This document shows, one piece after another, positions 25,959-36,008 of a stretch of DNA of 64,000 nucleotides; the stretch's first letter is position 1; each line of letters starts with the position of its first letter. The stretch is from Terriglobia bacterium (GTDB lineage: Bacteria; Acidobacteriota; Terriglobia; JAJPHL01), in assembly GCA_021325275.1 (NCBI GenBank), contig JAJPHL010000045.1, positions 97,108 to 161,107 on the forward strand. The letters are read 5' to 3'. The notes beneath the pieces were generated by a model that was not told the DNA's origin, searched no databases, and saw only the letters and a program-made list of their open reading frames with translations. Made by a program: the position numbers and the translations under genes.

Positions 25959-27739
25959 ACGTTCCCTCGCTTCATCTCATCCGCCAAGTGATCGCACGAC
26001 CGCCACGCCAGCGCCATGATCGTCCACGTGGGATTCTGGCATGATGCGCTCACATGACTACTGCCGTCGACCACCAGCAGATTTGGCACGTCGTGCGAGC
26101 GTTGAAATTGATTCAGCACCGACGCCTTCGGGTCCGCGCCCATGCGCGCCGTGCCCAACTCATGAATCGACCATCCTTCGGTGAGCACTTTTCGATCGGA
26201 ATCGACCACCTCGATGCCGGCCGCTTCCATCATTTCGCCCGCGGCCGCCGCCATGTCGGCCGCCATCTTTTTTTCGTTATCGGAAAAGCGATAGTGGAAC
26301 CGCAGCACCGGAATTCCCCACCGATCTTTGACGTCGGGATCGACGTCCACGTAGTTCTCATAGCGCGCCAAGACTTCGCCGAACCCGCCCATGCTGATGA
26401 ATGCGCCCGCTTCTTGTCGCACACGCTTCTTGAACTCCGCGCCGAAGCCGGGCGCGGAATTGGCGTTGTCGGGAAACATCGTTGTGCCGGAATCGCCTTC
26501 GAACCCGTAGCCACGCAGAAAATCAGGATGGCGGTCGGCAAGATTCCGGAAACGCGGCACATAAAAGCCGCCAGGACGCCCGTCATCGAGCGAGCGCGGC
26601 TTGCCGGCAAGCTCCTTGCAAAATCCCGTGACGTTCGGTCCCATCACGTGCTCGCAAAAATTGTGGCCCACGTGTCCGCTCGAATTGCCGATGCCGTTGG
26701 GATACTGCGACGACTTGGAAAGCAGCATCAAGCGCGCCGATTCGAGAGTCGAGGCTGCGAGAATAACAACGCGCGCTTTCGCTTCGTAGATTTGTCCCGT
26801 CACCGCATCAATGAAAGCAACGCCCGACGCGCGCCCGGTGTCGGCGTCCACCGTCACTTCACGCGCAATCGAATGAGTGCGCAGCGTCAGATGTCCGGTG
26901 TCGCGCGCCGGATAGATTAAACCCGTTGGTGAATCGAAGGCCGCGTGAATGTCGCAGCCGCCCGGACGTCGATTGCATGCGCCGCGCCGGTAGCAGCGCT
27001 GGCGATACTTGTTGTTCACGCCGTCGGTGGTTACCCCCGCGCGATACGGCGTCAACACGCGCTCCATCTTGGCGAGGGCGTGACGCAATTTCACTTCCGC
27101 GTAGTTTAGTTTGATCGGCGACTGAAACAAGCTGTCGGGCAGGTGCGGAAGATTTTCCTTCTGTCCGGAGATTCCCAGCAGGCGATCCACTTTGTCGTAG
27201 TACGGTGCGACATCGGCGTAGGAAATCGGCCAATCGTCGCCGTAGCCGTCGTGCGACCTCGCTTTGAAATCGAAATCGGAGAGGCGCAGCGCGAGCCGTC
27301 CCCAAATATTGGTTTTTCCGCCGAGGCAGCGTGCGCGCACCCACGCGTACGGCGTGCCGGTATAAGGATGGTCCTTTTCGTTGACGACAATATTCTTGCT
27401 GTAGTCGTTGCCGCCCCACGTTTGCACATACGAACCGACAAATTTGTACGGACTCTCGGCGGCGTACGGCGGCTGGCGGATCGCGTACTCGCGTGACGAG
27501 AGTCCGTGATATCCCGGCGGCATATCGCCGCGTCGCGGATGCTCGTACGGCCATTCCATGGACTTCAGTTCGCTCTCGATGTTGAGCTTTTTGCCCGCTT
27601 CAAGCAGCAGTACGTTCATGCCGTGTGACGTCAGCACATACGCGGCCATGCCGCCCGCCGCGCCCGAGCCGACGATCACCGCGTCGTAGACGCGCTTCAG
27701 ATCCACCGAGGGCTCGGATTGTCTGGCCTGAATTAGCAT
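25955..27739 (-). CDS. GMC oxidoreductase (flavin subunit, gluconate dehydrogenase-like)
   Basis: A 594-residue FAD-linked oxidoreductase. The FAD motif is DAVIVGSGAAGGMAAYVLTSHG (residues 19-40), and the C-terminal GMC region contains SSHVSASCQNPTWTIMALAW, where the catalytic His sits. There is no signal peptide, in keeping with co-export by the Tat-bearing partner. The family oxidises gluconate, sorbitol or other sugars and passes electrons to a cytochrome or quinone. Start ATG at 27739 is preceded by a long divergent spacer with an inverted repeat (27756-27857). Confidence 0.88.
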   Translation of the reverse strand: MLIQARQSEPSVDLKRVYDAVIVGSGAAGGMAAYVLTSHGMNVLLLEAGKKLNIESELKSMEWPYEHPRRGDMPPGYHGLSSREYAIRQPPYAAESPYKFVGSYVQTWGGNDYSKNIVVNEKDHPYTGTPYAWVRARCLGGKTNIWGRLALRLSDFDFKARSHDGYGDDWPISYADVAPYYDKVDRLLGISGQKENLPHLPDSLFQSPIKLNYAEVKLRHALAKMERVLTPYRAGVTTDGVNNKYRQRCYRRGACNRRPGGCDIHAAFDSPTGLIYPARDTGHLTLRTHSIAREVTVDADTGRASGVAFIDAVTGQIYEAKARVVILAASTLESARLMLLSKSSQYPNGIGNSSGHVGHNFCEHVMGPNVTGFCKELAGKPRSLDDGRPGGFYVPRFRNLADRHPDFLRGYGFEGDSGTTMFPDNANSAPGFGAEFKKRVRQEAGAFISMGGFGEVLARYENYVDVDPDVKDRWGIPVLRFHYRFSDNEKKMAADMAAAAGEMMEAAGIEVVDSDRKVLTEGWSIHELGTARMGADPKASVLNQFQRSHDVPNLLVVDGSSHVSASCQNPTWTIMALAWRSCDHLADEMKRGNV

Positions 27740-27755
27740 GCTACGGGCATTTTGA

Positions 27756-27857
27756 CACAGAGATCACCGAGAACACAGCGAACACAGAGAAAAACGAAGG
27801 AAGAATAAAGAGGTGTTGCTTTTCTCTGTGTCCTCTATTTGCTCTGTGATCTCTGTG
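27756..27857. repeat. Imperfect inverted repeat of the CACAGAG family
   Basis: Arms 27756-27793 and 27820-27857 (38 nt each) match at both ends (CACAGAGATCAC and ACACAGAGAAAA) with a variable middle. A second, rearranged copy of the same repeat type lies at 43122-43242. It sits between the GMC gene's start and the 3' end of the winged-helix gene. Confidence 0.7.
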
Positions 27858-27872
27858 CTAAATATGCACGAC

Positions 27873-29066
27873 CTACGCGCTCATCTTACGTAACTGCGCG
27901 ATTCGCGGCGCGCGGCTCTTGGGACTATCCAAGCTGAACGACCGCGCGTCGCCGAGTTCGTCGCGCACGAAGGCTTCCGCCTTTTTGACCGCGGCTTTCA
28001 AGTCCGCGTTCGGCTTGATAAACGGCGCCCACACAATTTCTTGTTTCTCAGGATCGAATTCCCACAATCCCACAATGCGCCCCCGATCGACAATTGCGTG
28101 ACACGGCAAATCTTTCACCGTTCCCGGCGCGGCCATGCCGCGTTTGTCGCCGGGCCATTGGCGTTTCGTGTCGGAGGGATCGACCAATTCCATCAGATCA
28201 CGGCGCAGAATCGCGATGCCGTCGATCGGTCCCACGAGAGCGTATTGCTCGTCCTTCGGCGTTCTGAAATCGGCGAGCTCATCGAGATGGGCGGGCAGCA
28301 TCAAGCGATCGCTGCCTGCTTCGAGCGGCACCAGTTTCAGCGGCTCGATCGCCGCCTTCGCGGCTTTTCCGCTCAGCGCGGAGAATCCCTGGAAGTCGGC
28401 AATCGTCGCGGGACCGGCCCACGAAAAATAGAGTCGAGCCAGTTCCGTTTGCACTTGCTCGGGAGAAAGCGTGAAGCCCTTCAGCGGATTCGGCTGCCAC
28501 AGCGTGTATTTGTAGCGCTGCTGATCGAGGCGTCCGTTGACGGGCACACGGCGAATGTCACCCGACGGTTGCAACCGTTCGAACGCCAGCGGAAGCGTCG
28601 TGGTCACACCCTTTTTCTTTCCTGCTTCCCCAAGACTTCGTGACAACGAACCGGTGGCCGCGCGGATTCCGTCCGGATCGAGCGGACCGCGCTTCAAAGC
28701 TTCGAGCACACCCGCGCAAAGTTTGTCGATTTCCTTGTCGGTGACGCCCAGTTTGCGGGCGGCGTTTAGATCGCTCCCCGCGAACGGCTGTCCGGCTTTC
28801 AGTCCCAGCGCGAAATCGCGCTTCGGCAACACGTAAGTGCAATTGCGCGCCGCGGGAAGCTCGTGGATCTCGAGCGCGGCTACGGCGCGATCAATCTCCT
28901 CGCGACTCGCACCGCATCGCGCGAACAATCCGACGTACGGACCCGCTCCGCCGACCGAACGCATCCATCCCGTCGCTTCGAGGGTCGCCGCCGGCGACTT
29001 GCCGACGAGGCGTCCATCCAATCCTTGGCGATACGACCACCACGCGCGCAGTTTCGTCTGGTCCAT
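27873..29066 (-). CDS. Winged-helix DNA-binding (HTH_42/YcaQ-AlkZ-like) protein
   Basis: A 397-residue protein of the winged-helix DNA-binding family that includes YcaQ/AlkZ DNA glycosylases. The N-terminus reads KLRAWWSYRQGLDG, and the C-terminal RGRIVGLWEFDPEK resembles the family's characteristic GxxxGLWE-like strand. I could not confirm the QxQ/QxD catalytic motif of the glycosylases, so enzyme activity is not assured. It diverges from priA. The frame starts at an ATG at 29066. Confidence 0.72.
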   Translation of the reverse strand: MDQTKLRAWWSYRQGLDGRLVGKSPAATLEATGWMRSVGGAGPYVGLFARCGASREEIDRAVAALEIHELPAARNCTYVLPKRDFALGLKAGQPFAGSDLNAARKLGVTDKEIDKLCAGVLEALKRGPLDPDGIRAATGSLSRSLGEAGKKKGVTTTLPLAFERLQPSGDIRRVPVNGRLDQQRYKYTLWQPNPLKGFTLSPEQVQTELARLYFSWAGPATIADFQGFSALSGKAAKAAIEPLKLVPLEAGSDRLMLPAHLDELADFRTPKDEQYALVGPIDGIAILRRDLMELVDPSDTKRQWPGDKRGMAAPGTVKDLPCHAIVDRGRIVGLWEFDPEKQEIVWAPFIKPNADLKAAVKKAEAFVRDELGDARSFSLDSPKSRAPRIAQLRKMSA

Positions 29067-29146
29067 GGGGTCCCATTGTAGCGCGCGTTCACTTGATACG
29101 ATAGTGAAGCATCTTGAAAACTCTCTTCCACCTCGATGACTCGGCA

Positions 29147-31519
29147 GTGAGCTATTGCCAAGTGGCCGTACCCGCGCCGGTCGACGGCACGTTCTCCTAC
29201 GTAATACCCGCGCGCATGAAGGAACACGCGCAGGTCGGCGTGCGCGTGGCCGTGCCGTTCGCCGGGCGATTACTCACCGGCGTCATCACCGAATTGCGCG
29301 CCGAGCCGGACACGACGGCGGAGTTGAAGGCGATCAAACAAGTGGTCGATCCGGAGCCGGTGCTCGACGAAGGATTGTTGCACCTGGGCCGCTGGATTTC
29401 CGAGTATTATCACGCGCCGATCGGCGAAGTGTATCGCGGGATGTTGCCGCTCGGCGTGGAAGTGGAAACGCGGCGCATTGTGCGCCTTACACTGGCGGGT
29501 GAAAGGTTCTTGTCGCCGATCACCGACGCGCTGAAGAAACGCCCGCTACCCGAGAAAACGCTGCTGAAACGATTCTCGCTCCCGCCGGTGGAATTGCGGC
29601 GGTTGGAACGCGAAGGCATCGTCGAGCGCGTCAATGAAGCGCGCGCCACGCAAGAACGTCGCGAGTATCACGTGGAGCTGGCGCCCGGTGCGGAGTCGGC
29701 GATGGAAGATTTGCCGCGGAAACGCGAGCAGCGCGTGATCCAATTGCTGATTTCGTCGCCGGGACCTCGCCCTGGACCCGAGTTAGCCGCCGCGGCGAAA
29801 GCTCCCGCTGCGCTCTTGCGCGACATGGCGCATCGCGGACTCCTGCGCATCACGCTCGACGTTCCCGCGCCGCACGCGGCCGTGGAACGTCCGCGGCACA
29901 CCTTAAACGCGCACCAGGAAACGGCCCTCACGGAAATTCGCACGGCGCTCGGCGCGCGAAAATTCGCGGCGTTCCTGTTGCAAGGCGTCACCGGCAGCGG
30001 AAAAACGGAAGTATACATGCGCGCGATGGAAGAAGTACTCGCGGCGGGCGGCACGGCGCTGATGCTGGTGCCGGAAATCGCGTTGACGCCGGCGGTCAGC
30101 GAGCAATTTCGCGCGCGTTTCGGCGACGCCGTGGCGATCCTGCATTCGGGATTCGCAGGGCGTGAGCGCAGCCGCCAGTGGCGGCGCGTACAGAGCGAGG
30201 AAGCGCGCATCGTCGTTGGGACACGGTCGGGCGTCTTCGCGCCGCTTGCGCGCGTCGACCTGGTGATCGTCGACGAGGAGCACGACGCGAGCTACAAACA
30301 GGAAGAGACGCCGCGCTACAACGGCCGCGACGTCGCGGTGGTTCGCGCCCGGAACGCCAACGCGGTGATCGTGCTGGGATCGGCCACGCCGAGCCTCGAA
30401 TCTCGCTACAACACGGAACGCGGCAAGTACACGAGACTGCTGCTGGCCGATCGCGTGGAGAATCGGCCGATGGCCGACGTCACGGTGGTCGATATGCGTC
30501 GCGAGTACTTGGAGAGCAAGAAGCAAGCGACGTTCTCGCGGTTGTTGATCACGCAACTGGGAGAAACGCTGGCGGCGCGCGAGCAGGCGATGATTTTGTT
30601 GAATCGCCGGGGATTCTCGTCGTTCGTACTATGCCGCTCGTGCGGAGAAAGCGTGCAGTGCGAAAACTGTAGCATCGCGTTGACGCATCATCGCGCGAAA
30701 AACATTCTGCTGTGCCATTACTGCGACTATTGGCGGCCGGTCCCGAAGGTTTGCCCGAAATGCGAGAGCGAGCACATTTACTTCATGGGTGAAGGCACCG
30801 AGCGCATCGAGGACTTGCTGGCGCGCCATTTTCCCGACGCGCGCATCGGCCGCCTGGATCGCGACACCGTGCGCGGCCGCGATCAGTTCGAAAGCATCCT
30901 GCGCGAATTTCGCGAACACCGCTTCGACATTCTCGTCGGCACGCAGATGATCGCGAAGGGCCACGACATCCACAACGTGACGCTGGTGGGGGTGATCTCC
31001 GCCGATACCGCGCTGGGGCTGCCGGATTTCCGCGCCGCCGAGCGGACGTTTCAGTTGCTCACGCAAGTGGCCGGACGCGCCGGACGCGGGCAGCGCCCCG
31101 GTCGCGTGATCCTGCAAACGTATTCGCCGGAGCACTACGCGATCCAAAAGGCCGCGGCACAGGATTACGAATCGTTCTACGAAAAAGAATTGCGCTTTCG
31201 CCGCGTGATGCACTATCCGCCGTTCACCGCGCTGGCGTCGGTGCTGATCCGCCATCAACACATTGAGGAAGCGCTGAAAATCGGCGCGGTGCTCGGTCAA
31301 CGGATCACCGATCGCAAGTGGGAAGGCGTGCGCGTGCTCGGTCCCGCGGCGGCGCCCCTGCAACGGCTGAAAAACGAATTCCGCTACCAGTTTCTGATTA
31401 AATCGCAGCGGCGCGACGTGTTGAATTCGCTGCTGCGCGATTTGCGGGCGTGCGCGCGGGAACAGGGATTCACGCCGGCAGCGATCACGTTCGACGTGGA
31501 TCCGCTCAGCCTCATGTAA
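29147..31519 (+). CDS. priA: Primosomal replication protein N' (PriA helicase)
   Basis: A 790-residue superfamily 2 DNA helicase that restarts stalled replication forks. Walker A is GVTGSGKTEVY, Walker B/DEAH region is IVDEEHDASYKQEE. The zinc-binding region carries the cysteines of CRSCGESVQCENC and LCHYCDYWRPVPKVCPKCES. I choose the GTG at 29147 so that the protein starts MSYCQVAVPAPVDG, which fits the usual N-terminus; a TTG at 29114 is an alternative. The C-terminal helicase motifs include QMIAKGHDIHNV and QVAGRAGRGQRPG. Confidence 0.93.
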   Translation: MSYCQVAVPAPVDGTFSYVIPARMKEHAQVGVRVAVPFAGRLLTGVITELRAEPDTTAELKAIKQVVDPEPVLDEGLLHLGRWISEYYHAPIGEVYRGMLPLGVEVETRRIVRLTLAGERFLSPITDALKKRPLPEKTLLKRFSLPPVELRRLEREGIVERVNEARATQERREYHVELAPGAESAMEDLPRKREQRVIQLLISSPGPRPGPELAAAAKAPAALLRDMAHRGLLRITLDVPAPHAAVERPRHTLNAHQETALTEIRTALGARKFAAFLLQGVTGSGKTEVYMRAMEEVLAAGGTALMLVPEIALTPAVSEQFRARFGDAVAILHSGFAGRERSRQWRRVQSEEARIVVGTRSGVFAPLARVDLVIVDEEHDASYKQEETPRYNGRDVAVVRARNANAVIVLGSATPSLESRYNTERGKYTRLLLADRVENRPMADVTVVDMRREYLESKKQATFSRLLITQLGETLAAREQAMILLNRRGFSSFVLCRSCGESVQCENCSIALTHHRAKNILLCHYCDYWRPVPKVCPKCESEHIYFMGEGTERIEDLLARHFPDARIGRLDRDTVRGRDQFESILREFREHRFDILVGTQMIAKGHDIHNVTLVGVISADTALGLPDFRAAERTFQLLTQVAGRAGRGQRPGRVILQTYSPEHYAIQKAAAQDYESFYEKELRFRRVMHYPPFTALASVLIRHQHIEEALKIGAVLGQRITDRKWEGVRVLGPAAAPLQRLKNEFRYQFLIKSQRRDVLNSLLRDLRACAREQGFTPAAITFDVDPLSLM

Positions 31520-31545
31520 AAAGGATAGAATCCTCTCTATCCCGT

Positions 31546-32625
31546 ATGTCCATGTTGAAAAAACTTTTTGTCGTTTTGGTTCTATCGCTGTCCCTCGCCG
31601 GCCAAACGCCTCGCACGAAGAACGTGATCCTGATCACCGCCGATGGAGTCCGCTGGCAAGACTTGTTCACCGGCATGGATCCCATGCTGAAGGATGAGAA
31701 GGACGCAGGGATGAAAGACGCCGCGGACCGCCGCGCGCGTTACTGGCGCGACACGCCCGAGGCGCGGCGCGAGCAACTGATGCCGTTTTTCTGGAAGGAC
31801 CTTGTGAAGCGCGCGGCGATCTATGGCAACGTGACGAAGAACAGTCCGATGACCGTGACCAACACGCTGCGCGTTTCGTATCCCGGCTACAGCGAAATAC
31901 TCACGGGGCATTCGAACGACGCGGTGATCGATGGCAACGTCAATTTCCAGAATCCCAGCCGCACGGTATTGGAAATCGCGCGGGAAAAACTGGCTCTTGA
32001 CCGCTCGAAGGTCGCGTTGTTCGGTTCGTGGGATTCCTTCAAATGGATCGGCGAGTCGAAGCCGGGAACGATCACGATCAACGCGGGCTATGAAGCGTGG
32101 GAAGGCGGCAACGCGCGCATGCGCGACCTGAGCCGCGCGCAAATGATGGCGCTTCCGCCCTGGGACGATGCGCGCCACGACTACTTCACGTTCGAAATGG
32201 CCATGGAGTACTTGCGAACCGCCAAGCCGCGCGTCCTCTTCATCACGCTCGATGAAACCGACGATTGGGCGCACGACAAACGCTACGATCGCGTGCTCGA
32301 CAGCATTCATTACTTCGACCAATGCCTGCGGGAGCTTTTCGGGGCGATCGATTCGATGCCGGAATACAAAGGCTCCACGTCGGTGATCGTCACCACGGAT
32401 CACGGGCGCGGTGACAAGCTCGACACGTGGTCTGGCCACGGGAAGAAAATCCCGGACGCCGCGAATGTCTGGATGGCGATGGCGGGTCCCGATACGCGGG
32501 CGGCGGGGGAAATGCACGACGTTCCGGAAATTCATCAGCGCGATGTCGCGCCGACGATTCTCAGCTTGCTGGGAATCGATCCTTCGGGGATGAAGGAAAT
32601 TCTCGGGCGGCCCGTGAAGCCCTGA
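31546..32625 (+). CDS. Exported alkaline phosphatase superfamily (nucleotide pyrophosphatase/sulfatase-like) protein
   Basis: A 359-residue exported enzyme with a signal peptide (MLKKLFVVLVLSLSLAGQT, starting at residue 3). The metal-binding start is NVILITADGVRWQDLFTG, whose Asp is followed by a YPGYSEILTGHSND region where the Thr nucleophile would be. Later parts (LFITLDETDDWAHDKRYD, TDHGRG) supply more Asp/His ligands. These fit the alkaline phosphatase superfamily, in which the substrate cannot be named from sequence. A small hairpin (GGATAG/CTATCC, 31522-31541) separates it from priA. It is not obviously in an operon with priA. Confidence 0.82.
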   Translation: MSMLKKLFVVLVLSLSLAGQTPRTKNVILITADGVRWQDLFTGMDPMLKDEKDAGMKDAADRRARYWRDTPEARREQLMPFFWKDLVKRAAIYGNVTKNSPMTVTNTLRVSYPGYSEILTGHSNDAVIDGNVNFQNPSRTVLEIAREKLALDRSKVALFGSWDSFKWIGESKPGTITINAGYEAWEGGNARMRDLSRAQMMALPPWDDARHDYFTFEMAMEYLRTAKPRVLFITLDETDDWAHDKRYDRVLDSIHYFDQCLRELFGAIDSMPEYKGSTSVIVTTDHGRGDKLDTWSGHGKKIPDAANVWMAMAGPDTRAAGEMHDVPEIHQRDVAPTILSLLGIDPSGMKEILGRPVKP

Positions 32626-34248
32626 TCAATTACCCTTTATCGGCGGCGCTGGATAATCCGGCAATTTCTCGCGGCCCACGGGCGTCTTGTGAATTTCCAA
32701 TTCGTCGAACAACAGCGATCCCACGATGATGGAGTGCGGTGCCCCGTCGAGATGGTTCGATGCCACTTCGTCCGATCCCGCGGCGATCAACGCGCTGCGC
32801 ATGGCACGCGAATCAAGCTGATAAAACTCCGCGCCGCGCACCAATTCCTGGTGACCGTCAACGTAGACGCGATACAGCGGCTCGGGGCGCATGCCGCTGG
32901 CCGATTGCGCCAGGTATCCGTAGGGCTGGCCCCGATCCTTGCACATGTCGATGAGCTTTTTCTTGAGTTCGTCGAAGGTCATCGGCGCCGTCGACTTCAC
33001 GAACAGATTTCCGACGGTCGGTCCCGTTCCGCTCGACGCCAAGCCGCGTCCGTGGCCGTTGGACGCCGGGAAATCGCGGATCGGCTGCCGGCCCATCAAG
33101 TAATTCGTCAGCGTTCCGTGCGTGATCACCTTCACGGCGCTCGCCGGAACGCCATCATCGTCGTGGTGATAATAGCCGAGCAGCGCTCGACCGGCCGCCG
33201 TTTCCACCGTGGGATCGTCGGTCACGTCGATGAAATCGGGCAACACGTGCTGCTTCCAACTGCTCGCGAAATCGCCGGTGGTGCGCGTGGTGACGCCCGG
33301 ACGCGGACGGCGGCCGAGCACGGGCGAGCCGATCAACCGCGCGACAACGGCGTCGGCGGCGTCGGGCGCCAGCAGCACGGGTCCGCGATATTCGTCTTCC
33401 ATCAGCGGGGCTTTGCGCAGCTCCGCGAGAAGGTCGATGACCTTTTGCGTGGACGCGCGCATCTCGTCGGCGCTGGGAAGATCGGACGGCTTGAGCACCG
33501 TGCGTGCATATCCTTTTTGAACACGCATTCCGTCGGGACACTGCGCCACGGCATTCACGCTGACCGAATAGATCACCTCAGATTGACGCAGCACCGTGCC
33601 TTCGGAATTTACGAGATAACGATTCTGCGCGCGGAACGACGTCCGTGCGTCGAGCATTTCGAGCGCGGCGTCCGAGCGATAGAGCGACGTGGCCGATTTC
33701 AGCGCCGCCTGCCAGCGTGGCGCGTCCACTTCGAGTTTCGCCAGCGGTTGGATCGACTCCACCGGTTTTTCGTGTGAAAAATCGTCGGGCATCGCTTCGT
33801 TTTCGAATTGCTTCAGCGCGGCTTGCTTGCGCGACAGTGCCTCAATGGCGTTCTTGTAGGCCTGATCGGTGGCCAGCCAGATGCGATGGCGAATCGCCAT
33901 CACGTCGTTTTCTTCCGGCGCTAGGTCGAGCACTCCGTCGCCCGCGCCCGCAGAGCTATCCTGCTTGTAATCGCCCACGCGGACCGTCACGCGCAGCAAC
34001 CGCGCGCGCGCCCGTTGCTCCAGACGCAACGCGCCGAAGACGGCCTCGGAGCTGAAACTATCGTCGTCGGCAATGCGATACTCGATGAAGAACGGACGCT
34101 GCATTTGTTCCAATTGCAGTTTTTCTTTGGAACGCTGAAGCTCCGCTTTCATCGCTTGCAACACGGGATCGTCTTGCGCCGCGAGGGGCAGCGCGAGCGC
34201 GAGAACAAGGAAGGGAAGTGCGCGCCGAATTGTTGGGAAATGTCTCAT
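32626..34248 (-). CDS. Exported TldE/PmbA-like protein without zinc motif
   Basis: A 540-residue exported protein of the TldD/PmbA family, with signal peptide MRHFPTIRRALPFLVLALALPLAAQ. It has the family's C-terminal region (DGVPASAVKVITHGTL, SNGHGRGLASSGTG) but lacks the zinc site: where the partner has HEVLGH, this one reads DAVVARLIG. It also lacks the later zinc-ligand Cys. In the bacterial TldD/TldE system the TldE (PmbA) subunit likewise lacks zinc and the pair forms a heterodimer. It overlaps its catalytic partner by 4 bp, so co-expression is likely. Export distinguishes it from the cytoplasmic E. coli pair. Confidence 0.85.
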   Translation of the reverse strand: MRHFPTIRRALPFLVLALALPLAAQDDPVLQAMKAELQRSKEKLQLEQMQRPFFIEYRIADDDSFSSEAVFGALRLEQRARARLLRVTVRVGDYKQDSSAGAGDGVLDLAPEENDVMAIRHRIWLATDQAYKNAIEALSRKQAALKQFENEAMPDDFSHEKPVESIQPLAKLEVDAPRWQAALKSATSLYRSDAALEMLDARTSFRAQNRYLVNSEGTVLRQSEVIYSVSVNAVAQCPDGMRVQKGYARTVLKPSDLPSADEMRASTQKVIDLLAELRKAPLMEDEYRGPVLLAPDAADAVVARLIGSPVLGRRPRPGVTTRTTGDFASSWKQHVLPDFIDVTDDPTVETAAGRALLGYYHHDDDGVPASAVKVITHGTLTNYLMGRQPIRDFPASNGHGRGLASSGTGPTVGNLFVKSTAPMTFDELKKKLIDMCKDRGQPYGYLAQSASGMRPEPLYRVYVDGHQELVRGAEFYQLDSRAMRSALIAAGSDEVASNHLDGAPHSIIVGSLLFDELEIHKTPVGREKLPDYPAPPIKGN

Positions 34249-35972
34249 TGCGCACCTCCCTTGGCATCCGGTGCAGCTAAGATCGGCGGCCTCGCTTGCG
34301 ATAGCCGCCGCTTTTGCACTTCGATCGCCGAGAACAACAGCGCCGGCGATGCGGCCGACACAGGAACCTGTCCCGATTCCGCGCCGCAGATTCCGTTGAA
34401 CACTTCGGTCTTGTCGCCGGCCCCGATGATTTGCGTCATCGCCGTCAACGGCGTGCCGACGATATCGACGCCGCGCACCAATTCGTCAGGACGCCCGTCG
34501 GCGTAGACGCGCCACACCATCAACGGCAGCACTTGAAATGCTTGCGGCAGATTGCGTGTGGTCAGCGTGAATCCGCCGGCAATGTCTTCGAAGTAGAGTC
34601 CGTAGGGTTTGTTCTGCTTCTTCACTTCTTCAATCAGCATTTTGCGCAGTTGCGACTCCGGTTGCGGCTTGGTGGTCGACACGATCAAGTTTCCTTGGCG
34701 GCCGACGGGCATCGCGCCCAGTTGTCCGCGTCCGTGGCCGTTGGAATGATCGAATCCCGTCACCGGATGGCGTGACATCAGGAAATGTTTCAGCACGCCG
34801 TTTTCAATCACCGGTACTCGTCGCGCGGCGATGCCTTCGTCGTCGAATTCATACGTGCCGTTCAACTGCACGCCGTTCAATTCCTTCAACGTGGGGTCGT
34901 CGGTGACACTCAAGAACTCCGGCAGCACCAGCTGATTCATTTTCTTCGTGAACGTCTGGCCTTCTTCCACGCCGCGCTGGCGTTGTCCCTCGACGCGATG
35001 GCCGAGTACTTCATGGAAGAAGACGGCGGCGGCGCGTCCCGAAAGCAGCGCAGGTCCGCTGTACGGCTCAACGACCGGCGCGGTGCGCAGCTTCTCCACG
35101 TCTTGGCCAAGTTTTTCCAGGCGCGGCAGCACTTCGGCGTCCGTCGGCAGATGCGCCGTGTCGTGTGCCGCGAAAACTTCGGCGCGGATCAAATCCATGC
35201 CGTCGTCGGCGCGCGTGTCGGCGGAGGCGACCACTTGGATCAATGGATGTTGGAAGACTTCGCGTGTGCCTTCGGTCGAAACGAAGAAACGCGTCTCGTT
35301 GCTGGCCGTGAAAAGCACGCCGGCGTTGTAAATATTCGGAAACTTGCCGAGCACCGCGGAGTATTGCTTGACCTTCTTCTGCCACGCCGCGATGTCGGGC
35401 GCGACCACAGGCGCCGGGTTCTCGACGCGAACTTGCGGCTCTTCCTTGCTGAAGTCGGCGGAGGTGTCCTCTTCCTTGGCGCGCACCGCCGTGTTGGTCT
35501 TCATTTGCAGATACGTGCGCGACGCCACTTTGTATTCCTGATCCGTGGCTTCCCACAGCACGCGCGCGATGGCGTCGGGATCGTCCTCGAGGGGAAGCAA
35601 CACACTGTGCACGCCGGACTGCCGGCCTTCGTTGTGCGTGTTGTCGAGATCGGGCGACGCGATGCGTACGGAAATATCGACGCTGCGCACGTGCGCCTGA
35701 ACGTCGTTCAGCATCGCGCCTTGCATCGCCGAAAGGAACCAGTTCCATTCGTCGGTGACCGAATAGCTGATGTAGTACGGCGCCGGGTCGCGCTTCGACA
35801 AATCTTCCATGGCGCGCTTCAGTTCTTTCTCGACGGCGTCCATCAGCACGGCGCTCGACGCTGGCTTCGTCGATACAGCGGGCGCGGCGGTTGCCGGCTT
35901 GCCTTTGGCTTGCTGCGCGCTGGCGGAAAACGTCAACAAAAGGGAGAGACAGAATACAGTGGTAGGTCTCAT
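34245..35972 (-). CDS. Exported TldD-like metalloprotease
   Basis: A 575-residue exported protein with signal peptide MRPTTVFCLSLLLTFSASAQ. The zinc motif HEVLGH (320-325) matches TldD HExxxH, and a Cys in GICGAESGQVPVS near the C-terminus corresponds to the third zinc ligand of the family. The family acts with TldE as a protease that degrades unfolded segments and processes peptides such as microcins. The exported location and its inactive partner (32626-34248) suggest a periplasmic or extracellular TldD/TldE-like heterodimer. It is first in this two-gene operon. Confidence 0.88.
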   Translation of the reverse strand: MRPTTVFCLSLLLTFSASAQQAKGKPATAAPAVSTKPASSAVLMDAVEKELKRAMEDLSKRDPAPYYISYSVTDEWNWFLSAMQGAMLNDVQAHVRSVDISVRIASPDLDNTHNEGRQSGVHSVLLPLEDDPDAIARVLWEATDQEYKVASRTYLQMKTNTAVRAKEEDTSADFSKEEPQVRVENPAPVVAPDIAAWQKKVKQYSAVLGKFPNIYNAGVLFTASNETRFFVSTEGTREVFQHPLIQVVASADTRADDGMDLIRAEVFAAHDTAHLPTDAEVLPRLEKLGQDVEKLRTAPVVEPYSGPALLSGRAAAVFFHEVLGHRVEGQRQRGVEEGQTFTKKMNQLVLPEFLSVTDDPTLKELNGVQLNGTYEFDDEGIAARRVPVIENGVLKHFLMSRHPVTGFDHSNGHGRGQLGAMPVGRQGNLIVSTTKPQPESQLRKMLIEEVKKQNKPYGLYFEDIAGGFTLTTRNLPQAFQVLPLMVWRVYADGRPDELVRGVDIVGTPLTAMTQIIGAGDKTEVFNGICGAESGQVPVSAASPALLFSAIEVQKRRLSQARPPILAAPDAKGGAQ

Positions 35973-36008
35973 GAGGGCTATGACAAGTCTATCGCACAGC
36001 GAAACGCG

